From Amorphophallus konjac (taxonomy: Eukaryota; Streptophyta; Magnoliopsida; Alismatales; Araceae): a stretch of 64,000 nucleotides of DNA. The position numbers and the translations under genes are program-made. The DNA is taken from assembly GCA_022559845.1 (NCBI GenBank), contig CM040118.1:159670331-159734330 (forward strand), given 5' to 3'. Under the pieces are notes generated by a model. That model made no database searches. It was not told the origin of the DNA and was given only the letters and a program-made list of their open reading frames with translations. Of this stretch, positions 22,751-35,820 are shown in pieces (the first letter of the stretch is position 1; the number at the start of each line of letters is the position of its first letter).

Positions 22751-22860
22751 AGCAATGTCTAGACTTAAGAATGCATGTATGAATAAACTGAATAGACTTG
22801 GGACTCATACTGATTGCTATCATCAAAACTATAGATCATCAAAACTACAGGGGCACAACA

Positions 22861-24309
22861 TCTCCCCCTTTTTGATGATGTCAATACTATGAGTTACACC
22901 GACTCCTAATGCATGCTATGAGAATGCAAGTTCTAACAATCTCCCCCTTTGCCAAAACAATGTATACACTTCCCCTGGAATTCAACAAACAGATAATATT
23001 CTCCCCCTTTGCCATCAACAAAGAGGAGGGAAAGATATTACATGGGAAAGAATCAAGAGAGATCATCTGACTGGCATTCTGAACTAGTTCAGGAATGAGC
23101 ATTCTAAAGCATAGAGTCTTCAGTTATATGAATTGAAAAATAGTTTTCAGATAGAGTTCTGGTTTAAAGGTTATAAATTTTAAGTTCATGCACTACAATC
23201 ATTGGATAAGTTTTCTGTGCATGATAAAATAATAAAGCAAAATCACATTTGCATGGGATATTCAGTTTCAGAATATCTTACTTTCGTAGACTCATTAAAA
23301 GTTGTTAAGAGATACCAAGTCATGTATTGAAATTAAACAAATTGACATCCTTGAAAATTATTTTGAAGGAACAGCATTTTTCATTGTATTTCAGTAAGGG
23401 CATTTAGGTACCATTTGTCTTTTTACGTAAGGGTATACGTTTATCAGACGCCAATACCCCTAGATACTCAACATTCTGGATCATTCTGCCTATGATCAAA
23501 CTCAATAGAACTGATTTACACCTTTTGGTGTGAGGATACACGTTTATCAGACGCCAGTTACCCTCAGGTACTCAGTGAAACCACCCCATTATTTTGATCA
23601 TTTATACAGAGATAACTGATACACTTCATCACTTAAGTATAGTCCATTTCTTTGATGGATCACTTAGTTTCTCAGTAATTTACCAGTCATTGCTCTGCCA
23701 ATTGTGTTTTTCAATTAATTTTCAATGTTTGCCAATATTTTTCTTAGCTGTCCTTTAATTGTTTCAGAATGACTTATTTAAGGACAATACACAAACTTAG
23801 CCTTCTCTAACAGGATTTTAGATGAGTTTTTAGATTTCAGATATAATTGGCTTTGTCTGACATGAAATAAAATAAGGGTTGAGAGCTTTATCAATTTACA
23901 GCTTTCTTATTTACTGATTGCAATCTTTAAACTTTAAAGTTTACAAAATTTAAACCATTTAGTCAGTCTTTAAGCAATTAAAGTTCTTATAAGTGAAGAA
24001 GTCTGTTTTCTATTGCTTAGGAATCAGAACTGACTAATAGATTGCCATATGTCAGATTCAACTCATTCAGGGTCAAGGAATTGAATTTCAATAAATTTGA
24101 TGACACCATTCTGAATTTCTAACAATACTCCCCCTGTCTATATGCATGTGACTTTAGATGAGAGAGAGACCTTAGACACAGTCATGACTAGATGATATGC
24201 AATGATGATCATGAGTGTGATGCCCAAAAAAAATATGAATGTTATGCATGATAATGAGTATGGTGCAACAATCAACATTCACAAAGTTTATTCAAGCAAT
24301 CCAGAGAGT
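22861..24309 (-). other. Copia2 3-prime noncoding region with multiple PPTs
   Basis: No frame. On the minus strand AAAGGGGGAGA-type tracts lie at 22862-22873 (directly before the LTR), about 22940-22950, 23000-23010 and 24127-24135. A short repeat with ACGTTTATCAGACGCCA occurs near 23430-23460 and 23530-23560. Confidence 0.65.
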
Positions 24310-27300
24310 TTATTCATCATGCTGAAATTTACACAAGCCAAGTTCTCTTCTAAGAAATTTAAACCTTTCATTCCCTAGTGGCTTAGTAATAATATCAGCA
24401 AGTTATTTTTCTGTTTCAATGAAGTTCATTTCAATTTCATTTTTATTTACAACATCTCTAAGAAAATGGTGTTTTATCTCTATATGCTTAGTCCTAGAAT
24501 GATGAACAGGATTTTTAGCAAGGCATATAGCACTAGTATTATCACATAACATTGGAATACATCCCAATTTTATCTGATAATCATCCAGTTGGTGCTTGAT
24601 CCATAGTACTTGGGTAGCACAATTACCAGCTGCAACATATTCAGCTTCAGCTATAGACAAAGCTACAGTGTGTTACTTCTTAGATGCCCAAGATACTAGA
24701 CAGCCACCTAGGAATTGACAATATCCACTAGTGCTTTTTCTCTCTACTCGACACCCAGCATAATCTGCATCAGTGTAAGCTAGAAGTTCTAACTCACACT
24801 TGGCAGGATACCAAAGACCTAGCTCTTGGGTGCCTAGTAAATACCTAAAAATCCTTTTCACTGATTTAAGATGTGATTCTTTGGGACTAGCCTGAATCTA
24901 GAGCATAAACACACTGAAAATTGAATGTCAGGCCTAGATGCTGTAAGATATAGAAGGGATCCGATCATACCTCTATATAGCCTTTGGTCCACTAGTTTAC
25001 CTTGAGGATCTTCATCCAAACTGGTTGAGGTACCCATTGGAGCAGCTATTTCCTTGAGGTTGTCCATTTTGTACTTCTTCAATAGATTCCTTAGGTACTT
25101 GGACTGAGAGATGAAGGTACCATCCTTTGATTGTGTAACATGCAGTCCAAGAAATAGTTTGAGCTCACCCATTGAGCTCATTTCAAACTCATTAGTCATA
25201 ATTTGAGAGAATTCCTCACACAATTTGGGGTTAGTTGACCCAAACACAATGTCATCCACATAAATTTGAATGATAAGAATATCTGAATGACTCACCTTGG
25301 TGAACAATGTTTGATCAACTACACCTCTTGTGAAGTTCTTATCAGTGAGGAATTTGCTCAACCTGTCATACCAAGCTCTAGGAACTTGCTTTAAACCATA
25401 GAGAGCTTTTCTAAGTTTATAGACATGATTAGGGAAGTCTAAGCATTCAAATCCAGGAGGCTGCCTCACATAGACATCCTCACTGATTTCTCCATTCAGA
25501 AAAGTAGATTTTACATCCATCTACTGAAGATTTATTCCTAGGGAACATGCATAAGCCACTAAGATTCTGATTGCTTCTAACCTGGCTACAGAAGCAAAAG
25601 ACTCTTCAAAGTCTATTCCAAATTCCTGATTATACCCTTGAGCTACAAGTCTGGCCTTATTTTTAATCACATTCCCTGATTCATCAATTTTATTTCTGAA
25701 CACCCATTTAGTCCCTATGACTGTTTCATGATCAGGAGGTGGAACCAAGTGCCACACCTTATTCTTGTCAAATTGATTGAGCTCTTCATGCATGGCATTA
25801 ATCCAATGCACACCCTTAAGAGCACAGTCAATGGACTTGGGTTCTACATTTGATACAAAGGCATATGCATTAAATTCATTTTGAATTCTTAAGTGGCCTC
25901 TAGTCCTAGGAGGGTCATGCAAATTGCCAATCACATTATCTACAGGATGATCTTTTAGATATCTAATGTTGATAATTTCATTATCATGATTTTCATTAAC
26001 TTCCCCCTGAACTGTAGGCTCTTCTTCATTAAGCTCTTCATTTCCTTCCTCATCTTCGAATTTGTCTATAGGATTCCCTTCTTTCAGAATATCACCATTG
26101 TCTTCATTCCTGCATTGACCAATATTAGACTTTACCAAAGATTCATCAAAAATAATATGCGGAGATTCTTCAACAGTTTTAGAATTCAGATTATACACTC
26201 TATATGCTCGGGTGTTTTCAGAATAACCAAGAAAAATTCCTGGTTCACCTTTAGGTTCAAATTTATCAAGGTCTCTTTTATCATTTATATGTATAAAACA
26301 TTTGCAACCAAAAACCCTTAAATGAGCAATTGAAGGTTTCTTACCCTTTATGATCTCATAGGGTGTTTTCTGGGTAGAAGGTCTTACCATAGCTCTGTTA
26401 ATTACATAACAGGCTGTATTTACTGCTTCAGCCCAGAACTTCCTTGGTAGACCACCTTCAACCAAGAGTGTACGACCCATCTCCACTAGGGTTCTGGTCC
26501 TTCTCTCTACAACTCCATTCTGCTCAGGTGTCCTTGGTGAGGAGAACCTATGGTTAATTCCATTTGACCTACAGAATTCATCAAATGGTGAGTTTTCAAA
26601 CTCACCTCCATAATCAGATAGAATATTTTCAATTTTCTGGTTTTTCTTAAGACAGAACTCCTGAAATTCTGTGAATGCATCACTTTTATGTGATAAGAAG
26701 TATACCCAAGTGTACCTAGAAAAGTCATCTACCATGACAAATCCATACCTCCTCCCTGATAAGCTGACAGACCTGGTTGGCCCAAAAAGGTCCATGTGTA
26801 TCAGCTCATAAGGTTTAGAAGACAGATTTTCTGTCCTAGATTTAAATGACTTTCTAGTTAACTTGGACTGAGTGCATGCATCATAAATTTTATTTTCTTT
26901 CTTAAAGGAAACTTCATGAAGTCCTCTAACCATGCTATGCTTATTCAGTTTATGCAAAACAGTGTAACTAGCATGACCTAACCTACGATGCCATAAAAAT
27001 GCTAAGTCTTCTCTACTAGCAGTAAGGCATAGGTTAGAATGTTGAATATCATCTAAATCTATCATGTAAGTGTTATTTATCCTCTTACCAGAAAATTTAA
27101 CAGTTTCGAAATCAGGTTCAAAAACTTTGCAACATTGAGAGTCTAAAAGCACTTTGCATCTTTTATCACATAGCTGGCTGATGCTAAGTAAGTTATAAGC
27201 TAATCCTTCAACCAGCATGACATCCTCAATGCAACAAGTAGTACACTTACCTACTTTACCTGTTCCAACAATCTTACCCTTTGTGTTGCTACCAAAGGTG

Positions 27301-27425
27301 ACAAGGCCTCCTTGTTTCTCTGTCAGCATGCAGAACTTGGCCTTATCCATTGTCATATGCCTGGAGCAGCCACTATCCAAGTACCACAAATTGTTCTTGG
27401 CTGCCAGGCATACCTGCACACACAA
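24310..27425 (-). pseudogene. pol: Copia2 Pol (protease end, integrase, RT, RNase H)
   Basis: Order in sense: protease ([11 protein letters not shown]), integrase, RT, RNase H, as in Ty1/copia. The integrase HHCC finger keeps HRRLGH but has Tyr in place of its first Cys (26883-26885). The D, D and E of the core are present ([22 protein letters not shown]). RT has YVDD at 25251-25262. RNase H has DADYAG and AEAEY and runs on through the 24403 stop to KPL. Breaks are a TAG at 25521, one lost base near 24894, and TAA at 24673 and 24403. The natural stop is at 24310. Each nonsense change fits one C-to-T step from a Gln codon. The frame is continuous with gag. Not functional as it stands. Confidence 0.9.
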
Positions 27426-29888
27426 TCAGGTAGAGAAGTTTGGAACCCAAGACTGATTGGGCTCCAGAGAAGATGAAAAGCAATTAAAACGAGAAAGCAG
27501 ACTTTTAGGAATCCACATTTGTTTGAAACAGTTCTGTTCAGTGGATTTTCCAGATTTCTTTTTGTTTTGTCTTTTCTTGTTGACACTAGCATGATTATTT
27601 ACAGATTGATTATTTCTGTGCCAGTGCCTTGGCCAGGATGTATTCACGAAATTTTGGCCATAGTAATCATTGGGCTGGCTGTGGAAATATTGGTCCCTAG
27701 GTGTCCAAGAGCCATACCCAGTAACCCAATTCCTAGTGTAAGGTTTATAGGACTGTGTAGCCTGATGTCCATAACCTGTAAACCTTCCTTGAGTCCTAGT
27801 CCATCCTGACCTATTTGGATAGGTTGACTGTGCAAAGAAGTGGGACTGGGCTCTAGGTTGGTAGAAATGTTTGGGTTGAGCTCTAGGTTGGTAGATATGT
27901 TTGGGTTGAGCTCTAAAAGCATTCTGCCTCTCCTGCACCTTGGACCCTGCTGACCTGTTCATAGGTGTGTATTGGGTCTTCTTCATAGGTGGTGGTGATG
28001 GTGGAGACTTGGTGACCTTAACATGGGGTTTATAAGACTGTGTAGGTTGACCCCTAACCTGAGACTGAGATTTGGGATTTTGTTTGGATGTGCTAGCTCT
28101 ACTAGTCTCATTCAGTTTTTGTTTGCCCTTCTCCTCAGCACTGGGCTTTTTCATATTAGCAGTTTTGTTCATTGAAATGTTTGAATTCAAGCTAATTAGA
28201 GGTCCTTTCTTTTTTTGTGCAACAAATGAAATAGTTTTCATTCCAAAGGTTTTTGTTGCACTAGAATTAAATCCAAGGCCCTCTTTTCTGAAGTTGACCT
28301 TTGACCCTAACAAAGCATTTAGGTTATCTGAACCTTTGGTCATTTTCTCAATAGTCTTAAGCTTGTCCTCATTATCCTTTTGAATATCTTCAATGGATTT
28401 CTTAAGTTCTGTATTCACACTTCAGACAGCTTGATATTTTTCATTCACTATTTTTATCTCACTCTCACATTTCTGAATTTTCAATTTCAGTTCATCAGTT
28501 TCTTTTTCTAACCTCTCATTTTCTTCTTTGGAGGCTTTTGACTCATTCTTGATTTCTTCTAATTCAGAACATGTGAGTTTCAATTTTTTATTCTCAGATT
28601 CTAGACATGCAATTTTATCAGTTAGAGTTGTATCATTTTCCATGGAGTTAATCTTTCTTCTTAGATGCATGTTTTTCTTTCTAATATCATCAGCTCTATC
28701 AGCTATGTCATGGTAGGCATCTACCCAATCAGCAATAGTGAAATTTTTGAATCTAGTGATTACCACATCTGAGTCCTCCTCTCTGTCTTCAGAGCTTGTT
28801 GCCATAAGGCAAATGGGCTTTTCAGATTCGGCTTCACTGTCAGAGGTATTGCTCAAGGAGCCTTCATCTTCATCACTCCAGGTACTCACCATAGCTTTCC
28901 CTTTCGTGTTCCTCTTCTTTGACTTGTCCTTGTATTTCTGATTCTCTGGACAGTCAACTTTCAGATGGCCTGTCTTCCTGCATTGATAACACGCATTAGT
29001 TTCAATTTTCTTTGCAGGATTATGTTTATACCTTTTATCCCTTCGGCCGCCACTATATTTCTTTTGGCTGAATCATCCTGCTCCTTTCCTGAGGAACCGC
29101 CTGAACTCTCTGGTCATCATTGCCATCTCAGTAGGAGTTATATCTTCTTCATTCAGGCTCTCCTCGGATGATGAACTGCTAGAGCTGGATTTGCAAGATT
29201 TGTTGGATTTGCTGGCACCAGCTTTAAGAGCGATTGGCTTCTTCTTCCTCTCAGCTTCTTCTATCTTTGGCATATTAATCTCATATGCCATCATCGAGCC
29301 AATTAGCTCATCAGCCCTTGTGGTTCGCAAATCCCTTGACTCCTCCATCACTGTAGCCTTAGTATGCCAAGCATGAGTCAGGGAACGCAATATCTTCCTC
29401 ACTACATCGTATTCTGTCTGAGGTTTCCCAAGACCTCTAAGACCATTTGTGATAATAGTTAATCGAGCGTACATCTCCTTGATGGTCTCGTTTGGCTTCA
29501 TCTTGAATGCCTCATATTCAGACACTAGGAAATTTGCCTTTGTCTCTCTAACTTGAGAGGTCCCTTCATGGATCACTACAAGTGCATCCCACATCTCCTT
29601 AGCTGAACTGCGGGCTGATACGCGGGAGAATTCTGTAGGGTGCAGAGAGCACTGAATAGCGTTTATGGCACTCCAATTTAGTTTAGACCTCCTGATCTCC
29701 TCCTTGGTCCAGACTTCCTCATTAGGGGACAGCTCATAAGGTCTCTTGCTTACTACCTTCCAGATCTCATAATCCTTCACCCTCAAAAATACTTGCATAC
29801 AGTTCTTCCAGTATGGATAGTTAGATCCATCGAAGAATGGGGGCTTTGTGGTTGAGTGTCCTTCAGCTATCATCCCTCGAGCATCCAT
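27426..29888 (-). pseudogene. gag: Copia2 Gag (UBN2-type, coiled coil, CCHC)
   Basis: The first ATG in frame is at 29888; a frame opening at the PBS (29945) has only a TTG. The N-terminal part is a copia gag core (PPFFDGSNYPYWK, EMWDALVVIHEGT, NETIKEMYARLT). One CCHC knuckle (28950-28991) follows, then an acidic segment, a coiled coil (about 28430-28700), the LNALLGSKVNFRKEGLGF motif shared with Copia1, and a basic Tyr/Gln/Pro/His-rich stretch (about 27500-28050). TGA stops at 29073, 28422 and 27426 all fit CGA-to-TGA changes at CpG sites. No frameshift is seen here. Only one zinc knuckle is present, against six positions in Copia1. Confidence 0.88.
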
Positions 29889-29932
29889 CTGTACCTTTCC
29901 CTTCGGGCGATGAGTCCCTATAGAAGAGTTAG

Positions 29933-29944
29933 GCTCTGATACCA
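29933..29944 (-). promoter_or_regulatory. Primer-binding site, tRNA-iMet (Copia2)
   Basis: TGGTATCAGAGC on the minus strand, two bases after the 5-prime LTR. Confidence 0.9.
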
Positions 29945-29946
29945 AC

Positions 29947-31321
29947 TATTATATTAGATGGACGCAGTCTATTACCACGGAGAGTGGATCTAGAGGGGGG
30001 TGAATAGATCTAATGTCTAATTTTAGAACACAGTTGACTCTAATGTGGAATTAAAACAAGCAACTGTATAGCAGTAGAAGGAACACATTGAAATCACACA
30101 ACCACAGGCAATCACACAGTAGACAACGATCTTTAAGGTGGTTCGATCTCAATCCAGAGATCTACGTCCACCCCACACTCCAACTGGAATGTGGATCCTA
30201 CTGACTAACAGCTTGAACAGCTCGGCTTCACAGCTTGCCAACAACTGTTGATACACAGCTTCACTGGGCATAACAGCTTGCCGACCAGAGGGACAAATCC
30301 TCTGCAACCGCTGGGCAATACAGCTTAGCATTTTATAGACTTGCCCATGGCTATCTAGACTTTGCATGCGTGCTTATAGCAATGTGCAGACTTTACAGAC
30401 ACTGCGTTGTGCAGACTTTGCGTGCCACAATGTATAGACTTGGTGGCGAGAGACTTACACAAAGACGCTAAGTGAGACGGTCCAGTGTATAGACATAGTG
30501 TTCACTTGAGACGCTGACTAAGACGATCTCATAGGCTGTACAGACTTGTGCTGTGCTGCAAGATGCCATTGTACACACTTGGTGTCCACATGAGACGCTC
30601 AGTGAGATGGACCAGTGTACATACTTATGATGTGCTGCAAGATGGCAGTGTACACACTTGCTTAAGACTGTCTAGACTCTGCATGCGAGCAATGGCGATG
30701 TATAGACTTGCTAACACACTGTTGTACAGGCTTTGCTAGCCATAATGTGCAGATTGCACGATGTATAGACTTGCAAGTCCTATGTAGGTAAAGATGCCAG
30801 TGTATAGGCTTGCGAGAATATAACGTAGGTAAAATATACCAATATATAGACTTGCGAGTTGCAACGTAGGTAAAGATACCTAATGTATAGACTTGCTAGT
30901 GTGCATGCCACAATGCAGTGTATGGACATGAGTGTGCGTGCAATGCTGCAACCGATGTATGGACTTGTGTTGATGCTGTAGGACAACTGCCAATGTATAG
31001 ACTTCACAAGTGCAAGCAATGCAGCAATGTATGGACTTTGAACTTGTGCATGCAATGTATAGACTTGCTACCCTGTGAGTCATGCAGTGTATGGACTTGC
31101 TAGACTGCGACGACTGCGATGTACATACTTGCTAACCTGCGAGCCATGCAGTGTATGGACTTGCTAGCCTGCGAGTCATGCAATGTATGGACTTAATGTG
31201 TGTACTGCACAAGCAATGTCTAGACTTAAGAATGCATGGATGAATAAACTGAATAGACTTGTGACTCATACTGATTGCTATCATCAAAACTATAGATCAT
31301 CATAATTACAGGGGCACAACA
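29947..31321 (-). repeat. Copia2 5-prime LTR, internally deleted
   Basis: 1,375 bp against 2,665 bp for the sister LTR. Both match up to CAGCTTAGC (30328 / 20580), then the right copy jumps to sequence matching about 21870 of the left copy. The roughly 1.29 kb lost includes the TATA box and the proximal part of the motif array. Confidence 0.88.
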
Positions 31322-31326
31322 CAGGG

Positions 31327-31486
31327 CTCTATGAAATAATGATCTCCAAGGCTCAAAGGGAATGGAATAATGAAATGGGCTCGAAATCCATCCAAGGAAG
31401 GCTCCAAAACAACGGGTAATTCGGGACATCAAAAATGATGAATAAGAGAAATGACTCGACTTGTGGGCTAAAAATGGGTGTCAACA
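31327..31486 (-). repeat. Tat-C 3-prime LTR, right part
   Basis: Continues the LTR after the Copia2 TSD and ends GTGTCAACA, like Tat-A and Tat-B. Confidence 0.75.
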
Positions 31487-32212
31487 GATGCCCCTCCTTG
31501 ATGTCCACTTTGCAAGGGAACGAGCGAAAGCAACGCGGAGGTGAAATGGAATGGAGATGGAGCGAAAGCGACAACGACGTGAAATGGAGATGACGCGGAG
31601 ATGAAGCTGAGAGAACTGATAAGCGGGCATCAAGGCAAAAGACACCCGTTTTGACCAACAACGATGGGAATTCTCCCGAAAATGCTAAACTACCCACCCG
31701 AAATGGCTGACGCGGATGAGACATGTCTGGAGAATTAAAATAAATGAAAAGGAAAACACATGATCAACCTCATGGGGAACACAATCCCTCAGACCAGTGA
31801 GGAGATCGGAATAAGTAGTAACAAAAATAAAAGGAGGTAGACTAAGCTCCAAACAGGAATCACGCTGGCCAACCAGACCAAGCGGGAAGATCAGAGAAAT
31901 CGTTCAAATTTAGAGTGGAATGGGGATATCTTATCCAAGAGCACTATAGTGTAATTAACCATTACCGAGGAACAACCTTGAATAGATCACGAGACGTGAG
32001 TGCTCAAAATGACATGATGCATGTTGGGCTAAAATAAAGAAATCATCAAAATGAATGCAAAGAAAGCTAAAATAGAAATTACTCGAGAATAGTATTGCTA
32101 GACCAGAACAATCAGGGTCAAGACACTATCCGCAACCACGGCATGCGTGATAGAACCATCGTTCCCTAATTTTCCCAACCTAACGGCCTATCCGATGATT
32201 AAACATGTGCAC
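31487..32212. other. Tat-C PPT and 3-prime noncoding region
   Basis: Opens with the PPT (31487-31503; in sense CATCAAGGAGGGGCATC). It continues as noncoding sequence homologous to 1190-1840 of Tat-B and 36033-36700 of Tat-A, ending where LTR-E inserted. No frame. Confidence 0.7.
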
Positions 32213-34288
32213 TGTCACGCCCCGAACTGGTAGCAGCGGAACATGTCGTTTGCTCGGAACGTGGCAGTTAAACAGTCGTGAACGATCAAGAGCAATGGCA
32301 TGAGACCAAATAATTTGGAACAACAATAAAATTTTATTTCTAATATAAGTCTTTACAATCTCAATTTTTAAAACTTGAAGAAGACTCAACTACATCACAA
32401 TGAAAGAAAAGGAGATGACGCTCTAACAGACTTAGACAAGATAACCAAATAAGAGACACCATGCTAGACTCAAGAAAGATAAAAGACTCGGGTTCACTAG
32501 ATTTTGAAGCTCGCTTGCACACTTGTCCCTCCCATGTGAGTCTCGGTCTCGCTAGCCACCTGATTACCTGAAAAATGTTGGAATAAAACTGGGTGAGCGA
32601 ACGCTCAGTAGGAATTATATCTCAAGAACAAGCACCTGGTTTAAGTAATTACATCTTTCACATGTAAATGCAGTAAGGTTATGCATGTAGAATTAACCGA
32701 GCAAGTGAAACAAAACTAGCAAGAGATTAAAAACGTCGTGCAAAACTTCCAAGCGAGTCTTAAACAAGAGATATTCATAAGAGACTTTATAGATTATTGG
32801 CTATTTCACGCAAGTACTTGCCCATTCCGGGCCACGCAAGTCAAGTCACGCACGCAAGTAATATCAAGCAACATCATGAGAGAGAGAGAGAGTGTGTGTG
32901 TGGAATGTCAAAGATCAAACTAGTCATGCACTTCGGTGCAATGCCAGACACCGTGATCAATATAACTCCCATAGGCACAAGTACTTTAGGGTGCTCCTCC
33001 CAAGACCAAATTGGGCCCTATATGCACAGTATTAAAGATAGATCTAGACATCCATGATAGTTCATAGCCAATAAGGAGTTTCAAGAACAAGCTTTAATAG
33101 GATGATAAGATAAGATTTTATGGAATTCAAGGACAAGGCCCTTGAGTAAGGATGGACTTGCAAAAAAATTCACGTGAAAGCATAGAAACCATGATATGTC
33201 GAAAAGCTGGGTGGAATTGGCACCTAGATAGGTTGCCATGAATAACTTGAATAGATGACTAGCAAGATAGTCACCAATTCAATGGACATGCTGAAGAATT
33301 GGCACCTAACCATAGGATACCAAATTCAATATATCGTCTAGTGGAATGATCACTCGTTCCACTGGCTAAGAGAATTCTCTCATGGGCCAAGAATAGCACC
33401 ATGAAAGGGTCGGGTTACCACGTTTCTCCAGAGTGACGTGATATTAAAATGGGTACAAGGCGTTTAAGGTACAACCAGCTCAGTCGGCCTTGAGGGAATC
33501 CAAGGCTACGAGGAGACTTACGGAGGTCCCGATGACTAACTTGCTAGTCCGAAGGTACGGAATGTCTAACGGAGAGCTCGTATGTCGCCAAGAGTTGAAG
33601 TGTATAACATGAACCAATCATGAAATAGGGACTCCATCTACGGACGTGAGATGAGAGTGCCAGAAGACTCGCGGTATGGGTCAAAATCGGGAGAAAACGG
33701 TGAAAACATGAATGCGTTAATTATAGAATTCATATCCATCCAATTCTATAATTAACTATAATTAATAAACTTATATTATTTGACGCCCGTGGGTGGCGTC
33801 ATTTATTAATTAGCGTCCTCTTGGAGGGACGTTAATTTTATGATTTTTAACTTAATTTATTTAACAAGAATTCACATTTATATTTATTTAATTGAATAAT
33901 TTCAAAAATATACATTCAAAGAGACATTAATTTATATAAAAGAATTTAGAAAAAAAGAATATATGATAATTACGAGAAAATTTCAAGGATTCCAAAAATA
34001 TATTTTTTATAATTTTATGTTGCATAGTTTAGTAGATATGGATTTTCCAAGATATAGTTACAAATTATATGTATATATATATATATAATAACCAATTTAA
34101 CGCCTTTGCACGATAGCATCAAAACAATTTGACGACATTTAATATGTCGTCATTCAAATTGTCTCAATTCTTTAGTCCTCTCGTTTCTCGACGAAACTAC
34201 GTCGGAATCACGCGTTCTATATATCGAAATGACGGGCTCGAAAAACTCTACCTAACTAGGCGTTCAAAATAATTTTTCATTGAGAGAT
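32213..34288 (-). repeat. LTR-E, left segment
   Basis: The 3-prime part of the LTR in sense. It holds the conserved block 32594-32626, a GA/GT microsatellite (32879-32902), a segment like 62720-62850 of element D, AT-rich sequence with TGACG palindromes (33782-33800, 34131-34151) and an AT dinucleotide run (about 34070-34086). No gene. Confidence 0.75.
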
Positions 34289-35160
34289 GGGGGTGTAGAT
34301 ATATATTTCTCCCTCTCCTCACTTGGTGGATGATAGGTTATGAATAAAGCAATAATATCAGGAGTAAACAAACAAAGCGCAGTGAGAGGAGGGAGAAAAA
34401 CAGAGAGTGACCGTGATCGCCACCAAAGCGCAGCACATGACCAGCGTACCGTACTTTGGAAAAGAAAGGGAAGACACTCGCCTTGATGCAGCACTGGGAG
34501 GATGCGCGGTCGTTGAATAACCGCCTTAACGACACACGGTCCTACGATAGACCGCCTAAGAGTGCTGCCGAACGCGTGGGAAGAAGAACTCCTGGAGGAT
34601 GGACGGCTTTAAGGGAACCACAGAAGGAAGAAGGGCGGTGCAGAGGATGCCGCTCGTCTCCTTGAACGGGCCTAAAGGAACCGCGCAAGCCCACCACGCC
34701 AAGAGTTGCAAAAGGGTTCACCTCCACCCTCTCTAGCCGGCCAGAGGGGATGGACCTCGTGCTGATGAAGTGCTGACCTGCAAAACAATGTGGAGACACA
34801 GAAGAGACACCCAGATTAGGACTAAATGACGTAGTACGCGTTCATGTAAGAAGAATTAAGCATAAACAAATGGATAGGGGGATACCTGGGGGGTTTTTAA
34901 ACCCCTAGGGTGACAAGAACGTGGGTGGGTGTGTGCATGGGGAGAAAAATGAGGGAAACACAGAGAGAAAACAATGCATGCGATAGATGACGAAGAAATC
35001 GAAAAACGACGCTACGACTCAACACACAGACTACTCCCTGAACCGGAGGCTCGTAAGGACGTAGAGAGCCTCCCTCCTTGGTGCTAGGTCGTTCAGAAAT
35101 GCGGCAGGGCTTCGCCGTCGACCAAAATCTCCCCCCCTTTCGGTGTCCGGCCATTAGGGT

Positions 35161-35169
35161 CTATTTATA
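35161..35169 (-). promoter_or_regulatory. TATA box, Tat-A 3-prime LTR
   Basis: TATAAATAG on the minus strand, identical in the other LTR and in Tat-B. Confidence 0.65.
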
Positions 35170-35382
35170 GAGCATAGAAAACTAGCCCCGAAATCAGGGT
35201 TTAGAGCCATTTTCGGGACGAGATTATTAAAGATAAACCATAGATACTATCATAATCTCCTATCCAGTCAAAACGGCATCAAAAATGGTTAATTATCCAC
35301 GGAGAAATCATCAAAACAAACTGGAGATAAAGCCATGAATAAAAGAGACAAAAGTCTGTTAAAAAGCCTCATCCGACTGGAT

Positions 35383-35820
35383 GAGCGGTCTTACGATAGA
35401 CCGCGCAACATTTGGGCGGTCTGGTTCAAACCGTCCAAGATGTCGGTGGAGATTTGGATAATCAGAAAATCAACCCAATTATCTCTCTAACTGGCCGAAA
35501 CACCCGCCGTTGGACCCTCAAAGGTGAACGGTTCTAGTGAGACCGTTCTAGTGTAGAGCGGCCAATAGCCAACCGTGTTACCCTGTCGGTGATAATTCGG
35601 ATAATTGGATAATTATCTGAGGAAATGGTCGTGCGTAGGACTCTGAGGTATAGGCGGTTGTAATAAGCCCGTCCATTAATTGGAACGGTCCTAATAGGGC
35701 CGCACCACAGCCTGTCGGTGAATATTCGGAAAAGTCCTCAGAAATTAACAAAATGTATGAACGGTCAATATTCCACCGCCCATCTTCTGAACGACTGATG
35801 TTGGGCCGTTCATGATCTGA
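35383..35820. repeat. ACGGTC / GACCGT inverted-motif array (Tat-A U3)
   Basis: Examples are GCGGTC-N8-GACCGC at 35385-35404, a GGCGGT / ACCGTCC pair after it, and AACGGT-N9-ACCGTT near 35529. The arms contain AACGG, the core of the plant MSA element bound by three-repeat MYBs (established for MSA). Function here is inferred. Confidence 0.65.

Larger units (their letters stand above)
20196..22860 (-). repeat. Copia2 3-prime LTR
   Basis: 2,665 bp and full length. Minus-strand TATA box at 20958-20966, a CT-rich stretch at 20813-20870 (purine-rich in sense, as in Copia1), leader hairpins at 20428-20650, and an array of TGTATAGACTT motifs at 21165-22750. Confidence 0.9.
20196..31321 (-). mobile_element. 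Copia2: Sirevirus-like Ty1/copia element
   Basis: A near-complete element on the minus strand inserted in the Tat-C LTR, with perfect TSD CAGGG (20191-20195 and 31322-31326). In minus-strand sense the LTRs begin TGTTGTGCCCC and end CTAACATAACA (left copy) or CTAATATAATA (right copy). A tRNA-iMet PBS follows the 5-prime LTR, then one gag-pol frame (29888 to 24310) broken by stops and one frameshift, and several CCCCC(T)TT tracts (PPTs in sense). It has no extra ORF. It shares U5, hairpin and U3 motif architecture with Copia1. Confidence 0.92.

Noticed and set aside
34456..34665. ORFs repeated at 34456 and 53578
   Set aside because: Both lie in the Tat-A LTR pair. Duplication follows from LTR identity.
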